42,647 nucleotides of DNA from positions 1 through 42,647 of IMG/VR virus record IMGVR_UViG_3300017720_000016. One strand, written 5' to 3'. This DNA is from a virus. This document shows, piece by piece, positions 6,384-12,875 of the stretch. Under the pieces are notes generated by a model. It searched no databases. It saw nothing but the letters and a program-made list of their open reading frames with translations, and was not told the DNA's origin. The position numbers and the translations under genes are program-made. Each line of letters opens with the position of its first letter. The stretch's first letter is position 1.

Positions 6384-6567
6384 GTATAAAATCCCACGCT
6401 ACTTTAAATAATAATGTTTGTTCTGCTTCTGATTTAGTTCCGTGAGACGTGCTTCCTGATCCGTTACAATGAATACAAGAATGAATTGTTTTAGAATATG
6501 GAGCAACTATAAATCCATCACTCTTACATTCTATGCAGCTCTTGTAGTTGTAACTATTAACACTCAT
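6355..6567 (-). CDS. small zinc-ribbon protein
   Basis: A 70-aa protein with two CxxC pairs: C11/C14 (CIECKSDGF) and C31/C34 (CIHCNGSGS). The CxxCxGxG style resembles DnaJ-type zinc fingers and is common in small phage proteins. It probably binds one zinc ion. Partners and role are unknown. Confidence 0.65.
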   Translation of the reverse strand: MSVNSYNYKSCIECKSDGFIVAPYSKTIHSCIHCNGSGSTSHGTKSEAEQTLLFKVAWDFIHGKEKGWYH

Positions 6568-6651
6568 ATAAAAAAATTTTTATTTTCGCAAGTATTAATT
6601 ATAATTATTATTTTAAATGGGATCAATGCCAAGGGTTTATAACCCACGACA

Positions 6652-6948
6652 TTATTTTCTATTTAAATGTTCAAATGGACTCCCTTTAAAGAAAGGTCCC
6701 TCTGCCATTAACTTTATCTGTTCATTCTTTAATTTTTGCATCTGCTGCATTAATGGAATCCATATAGCTTTATCTTTTTTAAACTTCTTCATCCATAACC
6801 AATTACAGAAAGACATAAGAAATCTATCATTCCATTTTTTATTTTCAGTGTTATCTATTTTTTCAATATCATACTCAACACCTAAACATTTTTGAGTTTT
6901 TTCGTCTAAAGCTTTATATATTTTATAAGCTAATTTGTTATATTTCAT
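6652..6948 (-). CDS. hypothetical protein, 98 aa
   Basis: An unrecognised lysine/tryptophan-rich protein (MKYNKLAYKIYKALDEKTQK..., SFCNWLWMKKFKKDKAIW). I chose the ATG at 6948, which has AGAGG upstream and overlaps the stop of a 29-aa membrane peptide as ATGA. The TTG at 6966 is less likely. It is the last gene of a tightly coupled run that begins at 9712. Confidence 0.6.
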   Translation of the reverse strand: MKYNKLAYKIYKALDEKTQKCLGVEYDIEKIDNTENKKWNDRFLMSFCNWLWMKKFKKDKAIWIPLMQQMQKLKNEQIKLMAEGPFFKGSPFEHLNRK

Positions 6949-7034
6949 ACATCCTCTTTGTTCCAAAACATTAATAAAAATGTAATAAGGGTATATATTA
7001 CTGCTATTAAAATAATACTTAATAAAAAATTCAT
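6945..7034 (-). CDS. 29-aa single-pass membrane peptide
   Basis: Read by eye: MNFLLSIILIAVIYTLITFL, then LMFWNKEDV. It is one continuous hydrophobic helix with a short charged tail. It has an AGAAG ribosome site, starts in an ATGA overlap with the peptide upstream, and ends in an ATGA overlap with the 98-aa gene. The two junctions make a chance frame unlikely. Confidence 0.6.
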   Translation of the reverse strand: MNFLLSIILIAVIYTLITFLLMFWNKEDV

Positions 7035-7132
7035 CTTCTTTTATCTTTAATTATTTTTGTATGTTTTCTCCAAGCCCAAGCACTAAGAGTCCCTGACCAA
7101 CCCATTAACCAAATATAAAATTTAAGCATCAT
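7031..7132 (-). CDS. 33-aa small membrane-associated peptide
   Basis: Read by eye: MMLKFYIWLMGWSGTLSAWA, then WRKHTKIIKDKRR. A tryptophan-rich hydrophobic half is followed by a strongly basic tail, a layout seen in small inner-membrane proteins. It overlaps both neighbours by ATGA. The start could also be the second ATG (7129) or 7105. Confidence 0.55.
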   Translation of the reverse strand: MMLKFYIWLMGWSGTLSAWAWRKHTKIIKDKRR

Positions 7133-7227
7133 TTGAAATTATTTATAACATAATAAACTATTAATGAACCAATAAAAAAACATATCATACTATATGCAAA
7201 CATACCTAAACCAAAAGTGGCACTCAT
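7129..7227 (-). CDS. 32-aa single-pass membrane peptide
   Basis: Read by eye: MSATFGLGMFAYSMICFFIG, then SLIVYYVINNFK, a single hydrophobic helix. Its ATG overlaps the TGA of the overprinted 479-aa gene, and its own TGA overlaps the next start. It is the first of three consecutive tiny membrane peptides. Confidence 0.6.
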   Translation of the reverse strand: MSATFGLGMFAYSMICFFIGSLIVYYVINNFK

Positions 7228-8663
7228 TCCCAATCACTTTCTATTTCAAAAGTCATTTGATAATCATATTTAATCTCTTTAAGATAAGGTTTAATTAAGT
7301 TCCAGTCTTGAACTGTTGGATAAGAAAAACAATCATCAGATCTTAACCAATGATCAATTGTAGTTTTTTTAACAATATCAGCTGCATATAAACTTTTTTT
7401 ATCTAAATTTTTTTTTAAATAATTAATAAAATCTAATTTAGGTGGTAAGTGTGGTCTCATCTTAAATTTTTCATCATAAACATCTACTAAGTGTTGATTA
7501 TTTTTTAAATGTTCTATAGCTACATCCATGGATAATGTTTTCTGCACCGGTTGTTTAGACTGAGATCTATTTAACTTACCTTTTAATATTTTAGCTGCAT
7601 ACTTAAAACTATTGTCACCCTTATCCATTGCGGTCGGAGTCCGATAAAACTTTTTTGATGGCAAGTCCGATGATTCTTGCACATTGTGGGACGATTGCGT
7701 TTCCGAGACTTTTGATTCTGCTTGCTCTATCTTTGTCCAGTCCATAGGAAATCCCATTAGGAACTCCACAAAGGTCGGATTCAATTTGCCACCATGTTTG
7801 ATCGGTTGATTTACTTTGTTCACCACATCGTTCAACTTTGCTCCGAACTTTGTTCCAGTACCAACCCTCTCTACACTCCAACCTGATGAGTTCTGCTTCA
7901 CTGTCTCTGGTGGTGCTACTACATCCATCTGACAACTCGCTGATGGTGTTGGAAACATTTGCATGTGTGCTGTTAGATTGTGTTGAGCTGCAGCTTTCTC
8001 TCCCTTCCTTTTGATCAGTGTCTCTGCATCCTCTTGTCCCGATGCTCTCGGTGTTGGATACATCTTTACTATTTGATTCAATGGTGGCTTCTGTCCTCCT
8101 CCTGGATGAGGCTTCCTTGGATTCTTTATCTCGTTGGAGTCGAAACTTGTCGGAGTTGGAAACGATTGTTTCTTTGATCGAAGATGTTTCTCTACATCTC
8201 TCATGTCTTTTATCGGCATTCCTGTCTGTACTTGCTCTGCTAAATTTCCTGGTGGAATTGATTTCCTCCCTATTTTTTCTCTCATTGCTATTCTTTTCTG
8301 CATTGCTTCTGGACTCCGCTGCGAGATATCCATTGTGCTTGGAGTGAGCCACAATCCAGACTCTATTCCTTTGGTGCCAAGCACCGAAGCCTGAAGCTGG
8401 AATAAGGAAACATTGGACTTCGAAACCTTCACCTTCCAATTGGTCCTGCACCTGTCGGAGTACCATGCCGTCTTGGAGGTTAATAAGGCCTTGCACATTC
8501 TCCCCAATAACGAACTCTGGTTTAATTTCTTTAATGAGTCTAAACATTTCTGGCCAGAGATATCTGTTGTCGTTTGTTCCTTTTTGTTTTCCTGCAACAC
8601 TGAATGGTTGACATGGGAATCCTCCAGTAATGACATCTGCTTCGAATTCTTGTCCTTTGACAT
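7224..8663 (-). CDS. methyltransferase-overlapping protein, 479 aa (overprinted gene)
   Basis: This frame overlaps the cytosine methyltransferase gene for about 1.04 kb in another frame without a stop and continues 397 nt beyond it. It matches a phage protein pattern I recognise: repeated (F/Y)PTP-type motifs (WLTPST, FPTPTS, YPTPRA, FPTPSA, YRTPTA), then GGKLNPTFVEFLMGFPMDWT near the end of the overlap. The non-overlapping C-terminal 130 residues contain TTIDHWLRSDDCFSYPTVQDW, which also looks conserved. Its stop is coupled (ATGA) to a tiny membrane peptide. Function unknown; a partner or regulator of the methyltransferase is plausible. Confidence 0.7.
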   Translation of the reverse strand: MSKDKNSKQMSLLEDSHVNHSVLQENKKEQTTTDISGQKCLDSLKKLNQSSLLGRMCKALLTSKTAWYSDRCRTNWKVKVSKSNVSLFQLQASVLGTKGIESGLWLTPSTMDISQRSPEAMQKRIAMREKIGRKSIPPGNLAEQVQTGMPIKDMRDVEKHLRSKKQSFPTPTSFDSNEIKNPRKPHPGGGQKPPLNQIVKMYPTPRASGQEDAETLIKRKGEKAAAQHNLTAHMQMFPTPSASCQMDVVAPPETVKQNSSGWSVERVGTGTKFGAKLNDVVNKVNQPIKHGGKLNPTFVEFLMGFPMDWTKIEQAESKVSETQSSHNVQESSDLPSKKFYRTPTAMDKGDNSFKYAAKILKGKLNRSQSKQPVQKTLSMDVAIEHLKNNQHLVDVYDEKFKMRPHLPPKLDFINYLKKNLDKKSLYAADIVKKTTIDHWLRSDDCFSYPTVQDWNLIKPYLKEIKYDYQMTFEIESDWE

Positions 8664-8835
8664 TTCTTATATCTCCTTCTATTGGTATGCCTGGAAAATT
8701 TTTTTGTAAAACTCTCTGACAAAATTTATCAAACTCTACAAACTTTACTGTATCAAATATATCAGTGGAGTGAAGACCTAAACTAAAGCCTCCAATCCCA
8801 CTAAATAAATCTAATACCTTAAGCTTATTGTTCAA
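7621..8835 (-). CDS. C5-cytosine DNA methyltransferase
   Basis: A 404-aa enzyme with all core motifs: LDLFSGIGGFSLGL (residues 8-21, AdoMet binding), GGFPCQPFSVAGKQ (71-84, catalytic Cys75), GENVQGL (111-117), QRNRVWIVA (155-163) and C-terminal RIKSLGNAIVPQ. The target-recognition region between is long and serine/arginine-rich, with repeated V(A/S)(H/N)(S/T) motifs. It would methylate cytosines in phage DNA, probably to evade host restriction. The start is a TTG at 8835 with AGAG upstream. No ATG precedes motif I. Most of the gene is also read in a second frame (7224-8663). Confidence 0.9.
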   Translation of the reverse strand: MNNKLKVLDLFSGIGGFSLGLHSTDIFDTVKFVEFDKFCQRVLQKNFPGIPIEGDIRNVKGQEFEADVITGGFPCQPFSVAGKQKGTNDNRYLWPEMFRLIKEIKPEFVIGENVQGLINLQDGMVLRQVQDQLEGEGFEVQCFLIPASGFGAWHQRNRVWIVAHSKHNGYLAAESRSNAEKNSNERKNREEINSTRKFSRASTDRNADKRHERCRETSSIKETIVSNSDKFRLQRDKESKEASSRRRTEATIESNSKDVSNTESIGTRGCRDTDQKEGRESCSSTQSNSTHANVSNTISELSDGCSSTTRDSEAELIRLECREGWYWNKVRSKVERCGEQSKSTDQTWWQIESDLCGVPNGISYGLDKDRASRIKSLGNAIVPQCARIIGLAIKKVLSDSDRNG

Positions 8836-9022
8836 TTTGTTCTCTCATCTTTAAGAACTTTTGTTTTGCTATCTTAAGCATTCTATCAAATAAAGGTTCT
8901 GCTTTAATAGAGTGTATTTTGTTTCTCATCTCTCCGTTAACATATAAAGTTATGTTATTAGTTTGATGATCGAGTTCAATTGTAAAAAACTCTTTAGCTT
9001 TTATTTTTTTTGGATCCGACAT
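8825..9022 (-). CDS. hypothetical protein, 65 aa
   Basis: An unrecognised small protein: basic start (MSDPKKIKAKEFF), a predicted beta hairpin (ITLYVNGEMRNKI), then a charged helix. I chose the ATG at 9022 because GGAG precedes it. The ATG at 9034 has no ribosome site. It overlaps both neighbours and leads into the methyltransferase gene. Confidence 0.55.
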   Translation of the reverse strand: MSDPKKIKAKEFFTIELDHQTNNITLYVNGEMRNKIHSIKAEPLFDRMLKIAKQKFLKMREQIEQ

Positions 9023-9218
9023 TTGCTTCTCCATTCATAAGTTTTGTACGAAAAACTGCATTAGGTATCTTATGTTTTCTAGCTTGATGATCTATGTAAT
9101 CACTTAATATTTTAGAGATCATAGCACCAGGAGCTCTAAATTTTTCTTTACATAAACCTTTAAGTAAATCGTAATCTGTTTTTTTAATTGCAACTGATTT
9201 CCATTTATTGATGTCCAT
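8994..9218 (-). CDS. possible ribbon-helix-helix DNA-binding protein
   Basis: A 74-aa protein whose start, WKSVAIKKTDYDLLKGLCKE, then FRAPGAMISKILSDYIDHQA, has the strand-helix-turn-helix spacing of ribbon-helix-helix (CopG/Arc-like) regulators. It could be a regulator of this operon, which is inference. A strong AGAGGAGAA ribosome site precedes the ATG. Confidence 0.55.
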   Translation of the reverse strand: MDINKWKSVAIKKTDYDLLKGLCKEKFRAPGAMISKILSDYIDHQARKHKIPNAVFRTKLMNGEANVGSKKNKS

Positions 9219-9444
9219 GAGAATTCTCCTCTGTAGTTACGATACCAAGTGCATCTTTTAATTTTTGATTTTCTGCTTTAAGTTTTTTTATATTTTCTCC
9301 AAGTTTATCAATATTATTTAATAAACTTTTTACAGCTGCTTCAAGTTTACCTAATGCATCTAAATTACCTTCAGGTTGTTCTCCTATAGGTGGTGAAACA
9401 ATATTATTTATTGTACTATTTTCTTTTGCTTTATTCCAATCCAT
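9205..9444 (-). CDS. small coiled-coil protein, 79 aa
   Basis: The second half (KLEAAVKSLLNNIDKLGENI then KKLKAENQKLKDALG) has clear heptads and should form a coiled coil. The N-terminus is flexible and contains SPPIGEQPEG. GAGG precedes the ATG. It overlaps both neighbours by 14 nt. No family is recognised. Confidence 0.55.
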   Translation of the reverse strand: MDWNKAKENSTINNIVSPPIGEQPEGNLDALGKLEAAVKSLLNNIDKLGENIKKLKAENQKLKDALGIVTTEENSHGHQ

Positions 9445-9712
9445 TTAAGTCCTCATTTGTTGGTTGTAATTTACGACACTCTAATTCATCTTCAACTAGA
9501 ATTGTTGCAATAGTTTTATTTATTGGATAATGTCTTCTGCCTATACCATCAACAAAATGAATTGCTGAAATACCATCAACTAACATATCCATATGAAGTG
9601 AATCTTCAATTGGGCTACCATCAAAATCTGCTGTAGGTACTGCTGCCAATTGTTCATCTAACTCAGTCATGATATTATCCAGTATAAGACTTTTACTCTT
9701 TTTGTTTTTCAT
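9431..9712 (-). CDS. hypothetical protein, 93 aa
   Basis: An unrecognised acidic protein with a basic start (MKNKKSKSLILDNIM) and a glycine-containing middle (DGISAIHFVDGIGRRHYPI). It is the first gene of the compact minus-strand run down to 6652. Only 43 nt separate it from the divergent plus-strand cassette, so promoters for both directions must be within or next to that gap. Confidence 0.6.
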   Translation of the reverse strand: MKNKKSKSLILDNIMTELDEQLAAVPTADFDGSPIEDSLHMDMLVDGISAIHFVDGIGRRHYPINKTIATILVEDELECRKLQPTNEDLNGLE

Positions 9713-9755
9713 GAAATCTTACATATATGGGACAAATACAAAAGTCAATTAAATT

Positions 9756-9968
9756 ATGAAATATTTATTAACAATTACTTTATGTTCAATGATTGACAAT
9801 GTATGTATTCCACCCCATACATATCCAAATGAATTCTTAGATTTATATACTTGTCAAACAATGGGGTATAAAAAAGCCCTTGATAAAATTGAAGAAATAG
9901 GTATCGATAAGGTAAACGAATTCAAAATTTACACAACATTTGCATGTAAGCCATTTAACACTATATGA
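9756..9968 (+). CDS. small cysteine-containing phage protein (secreted-like)
   Basis: A 70-aa protein beginning MKYLLTITLCSMIDNVCIPP with a short hydrophobic segment, then YTCQTMGYKKALDKIEEIG and TTFACKP. Four cysteines and the hydrophobic start suggest export to the periplasm. The pattern is one I recognise from small marine phage proteins without known role. It opens the plus-strand cassette. There is no strong ribosome site. Confidence 0.6.
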   Translation: MKYLLTITLCSMIDNVCIPPHTYPNEFLDLYTCQTMGYKKALDKIEEIGIDKVNEFKIYTTFACKPFNTI

Positions 9969-10225
9969 TTTTAAAATTTATATTACTAAGTAGTATGTGC
10001 TGGAATTTTCACGATGTAGGTACTCAATGCACTCAATATCTTGTAGATAACCTTTCAGATGCCACCACATGTAGAGAGAAGGCAATAGAGGTAGGTAGAG
10101 CCAATAAATCAAAGATCGAAGAATTAGGGGGGTTTATGGACTATTATGAGGTACATTGTATAGCTATTGACCCTGAAGGCTACAATCTTGACCATTCATT
10201 CAAAATATCTTATAATATCTTATGA
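9965..10225 (+). CDS. small cysteine-containing protein, 86 aa
   Basis: The protein begins MILKFILLSSMCWNFHDVGT, again hydrophobic, and then has CTQYLVDNL, TTCREKAIEVG and YEVHCIAIDPEG. The spacing of cysteines and the CREKAIE helix mirror the preceding gene (CQTMGYKKALDK), so the two may be distant paralogues. It overlaps the upstream stop as ATGA. Confidence 0.6.
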   Translation: MILKFILLSSMCWNFHDVGTQCTQYLVDNLSDATTCREKAIEVGRANKSKIEELGGFMDYYEVHCIAIDPEGYNLDHSFKISYNIL

Positions 10226-10407
10226 CGGCTTATCGTATCAGAGCTAGTATGGGAGGGCAGCAATTAGACCATGTTGTTGAAGCTGCAAATTGCACTGAAG
10301 CGATATTAAATCTGTCAGAACAAGTGGACCAAGGTAAGGTTGAAATAATCGATGATGGTTTCACCGGGAACACTAGGGTTCACATAACTTATGAGGAACT
10401 AAAATGA
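10222..10407 (+). CDS. hypothetical protein, 61 aa
   Basis: A compact 61-aa protein (MTAYRIRASMGGQQLDHVVE...) predicted to be alpha/beta. It is joined by ATGA overlaps to both neighbours, so it is part of the same translation-coupled cassette. No family is recognised. Confidence 0.55.
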   Translation: MTAYRIRASMGGQQLDHVVEAANCTEAILNLSEQVDQGKVEIIDDGFTGNTRVHITYEELK

Positions 10408-10586
10408 GTCCTGAAAAAATAAAGTTGTTGAAAGAACTTCAAGAACTTGAAAATAAGTGGTCAGCTGATTTAATGACTAATGGTCTTTGTACAGTTGAAA
10501 TGCTTAAAACAGAAAGTGATATTAGATCTAAAAGAAATGCGATCAAGTATCAAGATGTACAAGAAAATTTAGCTGCTGTTGGTTAA
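10404..10586 (+). CDS. hypothetical helical protein, 60 aa
   Basis: Mostly helical and charged (KIKLLKELQELENKWSADLM). It has GAGGAACTAAA before the ATG and an ATGA overlap with the upstream gene. Its TAA overlaps the stop codon of the convergent LAGLIDADG gene within a TTAA palindrome. No family is recognised. Confidence 0.55.
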   Translation: MSPEKIKLLKELQELENKWSADLMTNGLCTVEMLKTESDIRSKRNAIKYQDVQENLAAVG

Positions 10587-11011
10587 TTTTTCTTAAGTTT
10601 TAAAAAAGGAAACTTTTTACTTAGGGCATCTGTCGGCTTTTTAAACTCATAATGATTTATAATTTTAAATAACTTTTCTCTTTTAGCTACAGCATAAGGT
10701 AAAAATAATTTAGCAAGATGTAGTGCTTTTTGGTGAGAACATCTCCATCTCCATTGATCTTTCTTTCCCATTGATCCCTTACCAATCCCTTTAAAATGTA
10801 TTGAACCTACTTGGACAATATCGTAAAAATTTTTAATACAATCTAAATCTGTCATAGCTATTTCCATAGCTACATTCCATTTTAAATAAACTTTACCATT
10901 TTGTTTTTTACATTTATATTGTGCGTAATTTACGTTTCCTTCACCATCAAATAGTCCAGCTGCATATCCAATTAAATCTTGATTGTTATGTGGTTTATTA
11001 TTATTTTGCAT
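10583..11011 (-). CDS. LAGLIDADG homing endonuclease-like protein
   Basis: A 142-aa protein with one LAGLIDADG-type motif, GYAAGLFDGEGNV (about residues 15-27), followed by a basic region (KKDQWRWRCSHQKALHLA) typical of single-motif enzymes that work as dimers. Such enzymes cut a specific DNA site to spread themselves. It starts at 11011 (GGGGAG before ATG), inside the last codons of the DNA polymerase gene. It would be free-standing rather than in an intron. It could have been recruited for another role. Confidence 0.75.
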   Translation of the reverse strand: MQNNNKPHNNQDLIGYAAGLFDGEGNVNYAQYKCKKQNGKVYLKWNVAMEIAMTDLDCIKNFYDIVQVGSIHFKGIGKGSMGKKDQWRWRCSHQKALHLAKLFLPYAVAKREKLFKIINHYEFKKPTDALSKKFPFLKLKKN

Positions 11012-12875
11012 CTCCCCAACTCTTCCCAAGACCAAACTCAACTACACTTGGAACTTTAAATTCTATTGAACTTTGCATTATTTTTTGAATTTCTTTTGCA
11101 TGAGATTCATCTTTAATATTAAAACATAATTCATCATGTATTTGCAACATAGGTAAATGACCAGCACTATAACAATCTAACATTGATTGCTTTGTTTGAT
11201 CTGCAGAAGATCCTTGAATTAATCTATTTAAAGCTTTGTAAGTATAAGCTCTTTTAATATTGTCCTTACCATACTTAGCAACTGCATCCTCATATTTTTC
11301 TGCTACATGCAAACCAAAGTCTCTAGTTTCCCACATATCAAATCTACATTTTCTACCTTTTTTAGTTCTTATAACTCCCTTTTCATCAGCTGCATATTTA
11401 CATCTGTCTGATAATTTTTTTACAAAAGGAACTTTTTTATTATATTTAATAATTAATTCATTAGCCTCATCTTTGGTGACACCCAATGAGTTAGCTAACT
11501 TATTCTTACCCATTCCATACATCAAACCCAGACCAATTGTTTTTGCTTGAGTTCTTTCAATACCAACAAGGTCGGCAACAGTTTGATGAAAGTCTGCACT
11601 TGCATTTTGATAAGCCTCTACTAATTCATTAGAACCCTCATACCCATCTCCGATAGATGCTGCATAGTGTACTGTCATTCTTGGCTCCTGTTGTGAATAA
11701 TCAAAACTACCCCACTTAAAACCCTCTTCTGGTATAAATAAACTACGTATTTTGGGACCAAAGTCTTTGTTTCTGGCTGGGACTTGTTGTAGATTTGGAT
11801 TACTCATTGAGAGTCTACCAGATACAGTGCCTCCATTGTCTCCTCTTAATTGATTAATCTCTCCATGAATTCTTCCATTGATTTGATACTTCATGATAGA
11901 AGATAAAAAAGTTCCGTGAAATTTATTTACTTCTCTTGCACTTACAATTAGTTGTGCTATTTTGTTTTTATTATTAATTAACCAATTTTGTGTAAAGGAA
12001 GGTTCTTTTGTTTTCTCAGTTCGCGGGTATTCTAATTTCAATTTGTCAAAAGCTTTGGCAATCTGGCGGGGTGCCCAAATATCTATTTCTAGTCCTGTTT
12101 CTTTCTGTATATCCGATAGTATTACTTTTTCTTGGAGCTTCATTTCTTTTTGTAGTTCTGCAGCTTTTTCCACTTGCACTCTCACACCTCGTTGACGCAT
12201 CTTTATTAATATCGGAAGCAGTTGCTGCTCCATTTCCCATACAGTAGTTAAGCTCTGTTTTACTATTTCATTTTTAAATCTTTGCCATAATTTTAAAGTA
12301 AGCTCTGCATCTTGTTCAGCATAATAACCAACATGCTCTGCCGGTAGTTTCCACATTTCTGCTTTTGGATCTATACCATGTGCTGCTGCAGCTTCTCTTA
12401 ATTCTGTTTCTGCTTTTATTTCATTAAGATAATCTACTGATAATGTATTTAAAGAATAAGAAAATCTATTCTCATCAATCAATGCAGCTGCAATCATTGT
12501 GTCAACTATAGGTCCGTGAACCTTGATACCAGATGCTTCTAACCAACCTACATCATATTGTGCATTGTGAAAAATTTTTGTACTCGGTAAAGCACAAATG
12601 TCTTTCATATATTTTTTTACTTGTTCAGGTATCATGTTACCCCCACCTAGATGGCCAAAAGGAAAATATCCTTTCCATCCCTCAACGGCTACTGCAAACC
12701 CTACTATCTCTCCTTTGCCCAAAGCCCAACCAGCTCCAAGTCTTTCATTAATGCCATCATCTCTAGTTTCTAAATCAATTGCTATTTCCTTATACTGAGA
12801 CAAGTCCTTATATTCACTAGGTGTATTCCACATAGATTTTTTAAAAGTTAAAGTTAATTGTAATCCGTTACTCAT
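11001..12875 (-). CDS. polA: family A DNA polymerase with 3'-5' exonuclease
   Basis: A 624-aa replicative polymerase. Exonuclease motifs: AIDLETRD (D34, E36), FHNAQYDVGWL (D108) and YAEQDAELT (D189). Polymerase motifs: FDYSQQEPRM (motif A, D392), RTQAKTIGLGLMYGMG (motif B, K445, Y453) and LQIHDELCF (motif C, H580-D581-E582). There is no 5'-3' exonuclease domain. The residue equivalent to E. coli Phe762 is Leu449, a variant reported as common in marine viruses. Motif A has Gln-Glu-Pro where E. coli has Ile-Glu-Leu. The gene start overlaps the Dam-like gene by 8 nt. Confidence 0.95.
   Translation of the reverse strand: MSNGLQLTLTFKKSMWNTPSEYKDLSQYKEIAIDLETRDDGINERLGAGWALGKGEIVGFAVAVEGWKGYFPFGHLGGGNMIPEQVKKYMKDICALPSTKIFHNAQYDVGWLEASGIKVHGPIVDTMIAAALIDENRFSYSLNTLSVDYLNEIKAETELREAAAAHGIDPKAEMWKLPAEHVGYYAEQDAELTLKLWQRFKNEIVKQSLTTVWEMEQQLLPILIKMRQRGVRVQVEKAAELQKEMKLQEKVILSDIQKETGLEIDIWAPRQIAKAFDKLKLEYPRTEKTKEPSFTQNWLINNKNKIAQLIVSAREVNKFHGTFLSSIMKYQINGRIHGEINQLRGDNGGTVSGRLSMSNPNLQQVPARNKDFGPKIRSLFIPEEGFKWGSFDYSQQEPRMTVHYAASIGDGYEGSNELVEAYQNASADFHQTVADLVGIERTQAKTIGLGLMYGMGKNKLANSLGVTKDEANELIIKYNKKVPFVKKLSDRCKYAADEKGVIRTKKGRKCRFDMWETRDFGLHVAEKYEDAVAKYGKDNIKRAYTYKALNRLIQGSSADQTKQSMLDCYSAGHLPMLQIHDELCFNIKDESHAKEIQKIMQSSIEFKVPSVVEFGLGKSWGDAK

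Noticed and set aside
8018-8347. A 109-codon plus-strand frame in the methyltransferase region.
   Set aside because: Low-complexity leucine/serine composition from the complement of the arginine/serine-rich methyltransferase segment, with no ribosome site or conserved pattern. Two minus-strand frames explain the region better.
7224-8663. The idea that the 479-aa frame is only a shadow of the methyltransferase gene.
   Set aside because: It has its own recognisable motifs, extends 397 nt past the methyltransferase, and ends in a coupled start, so I keep it as a gene.
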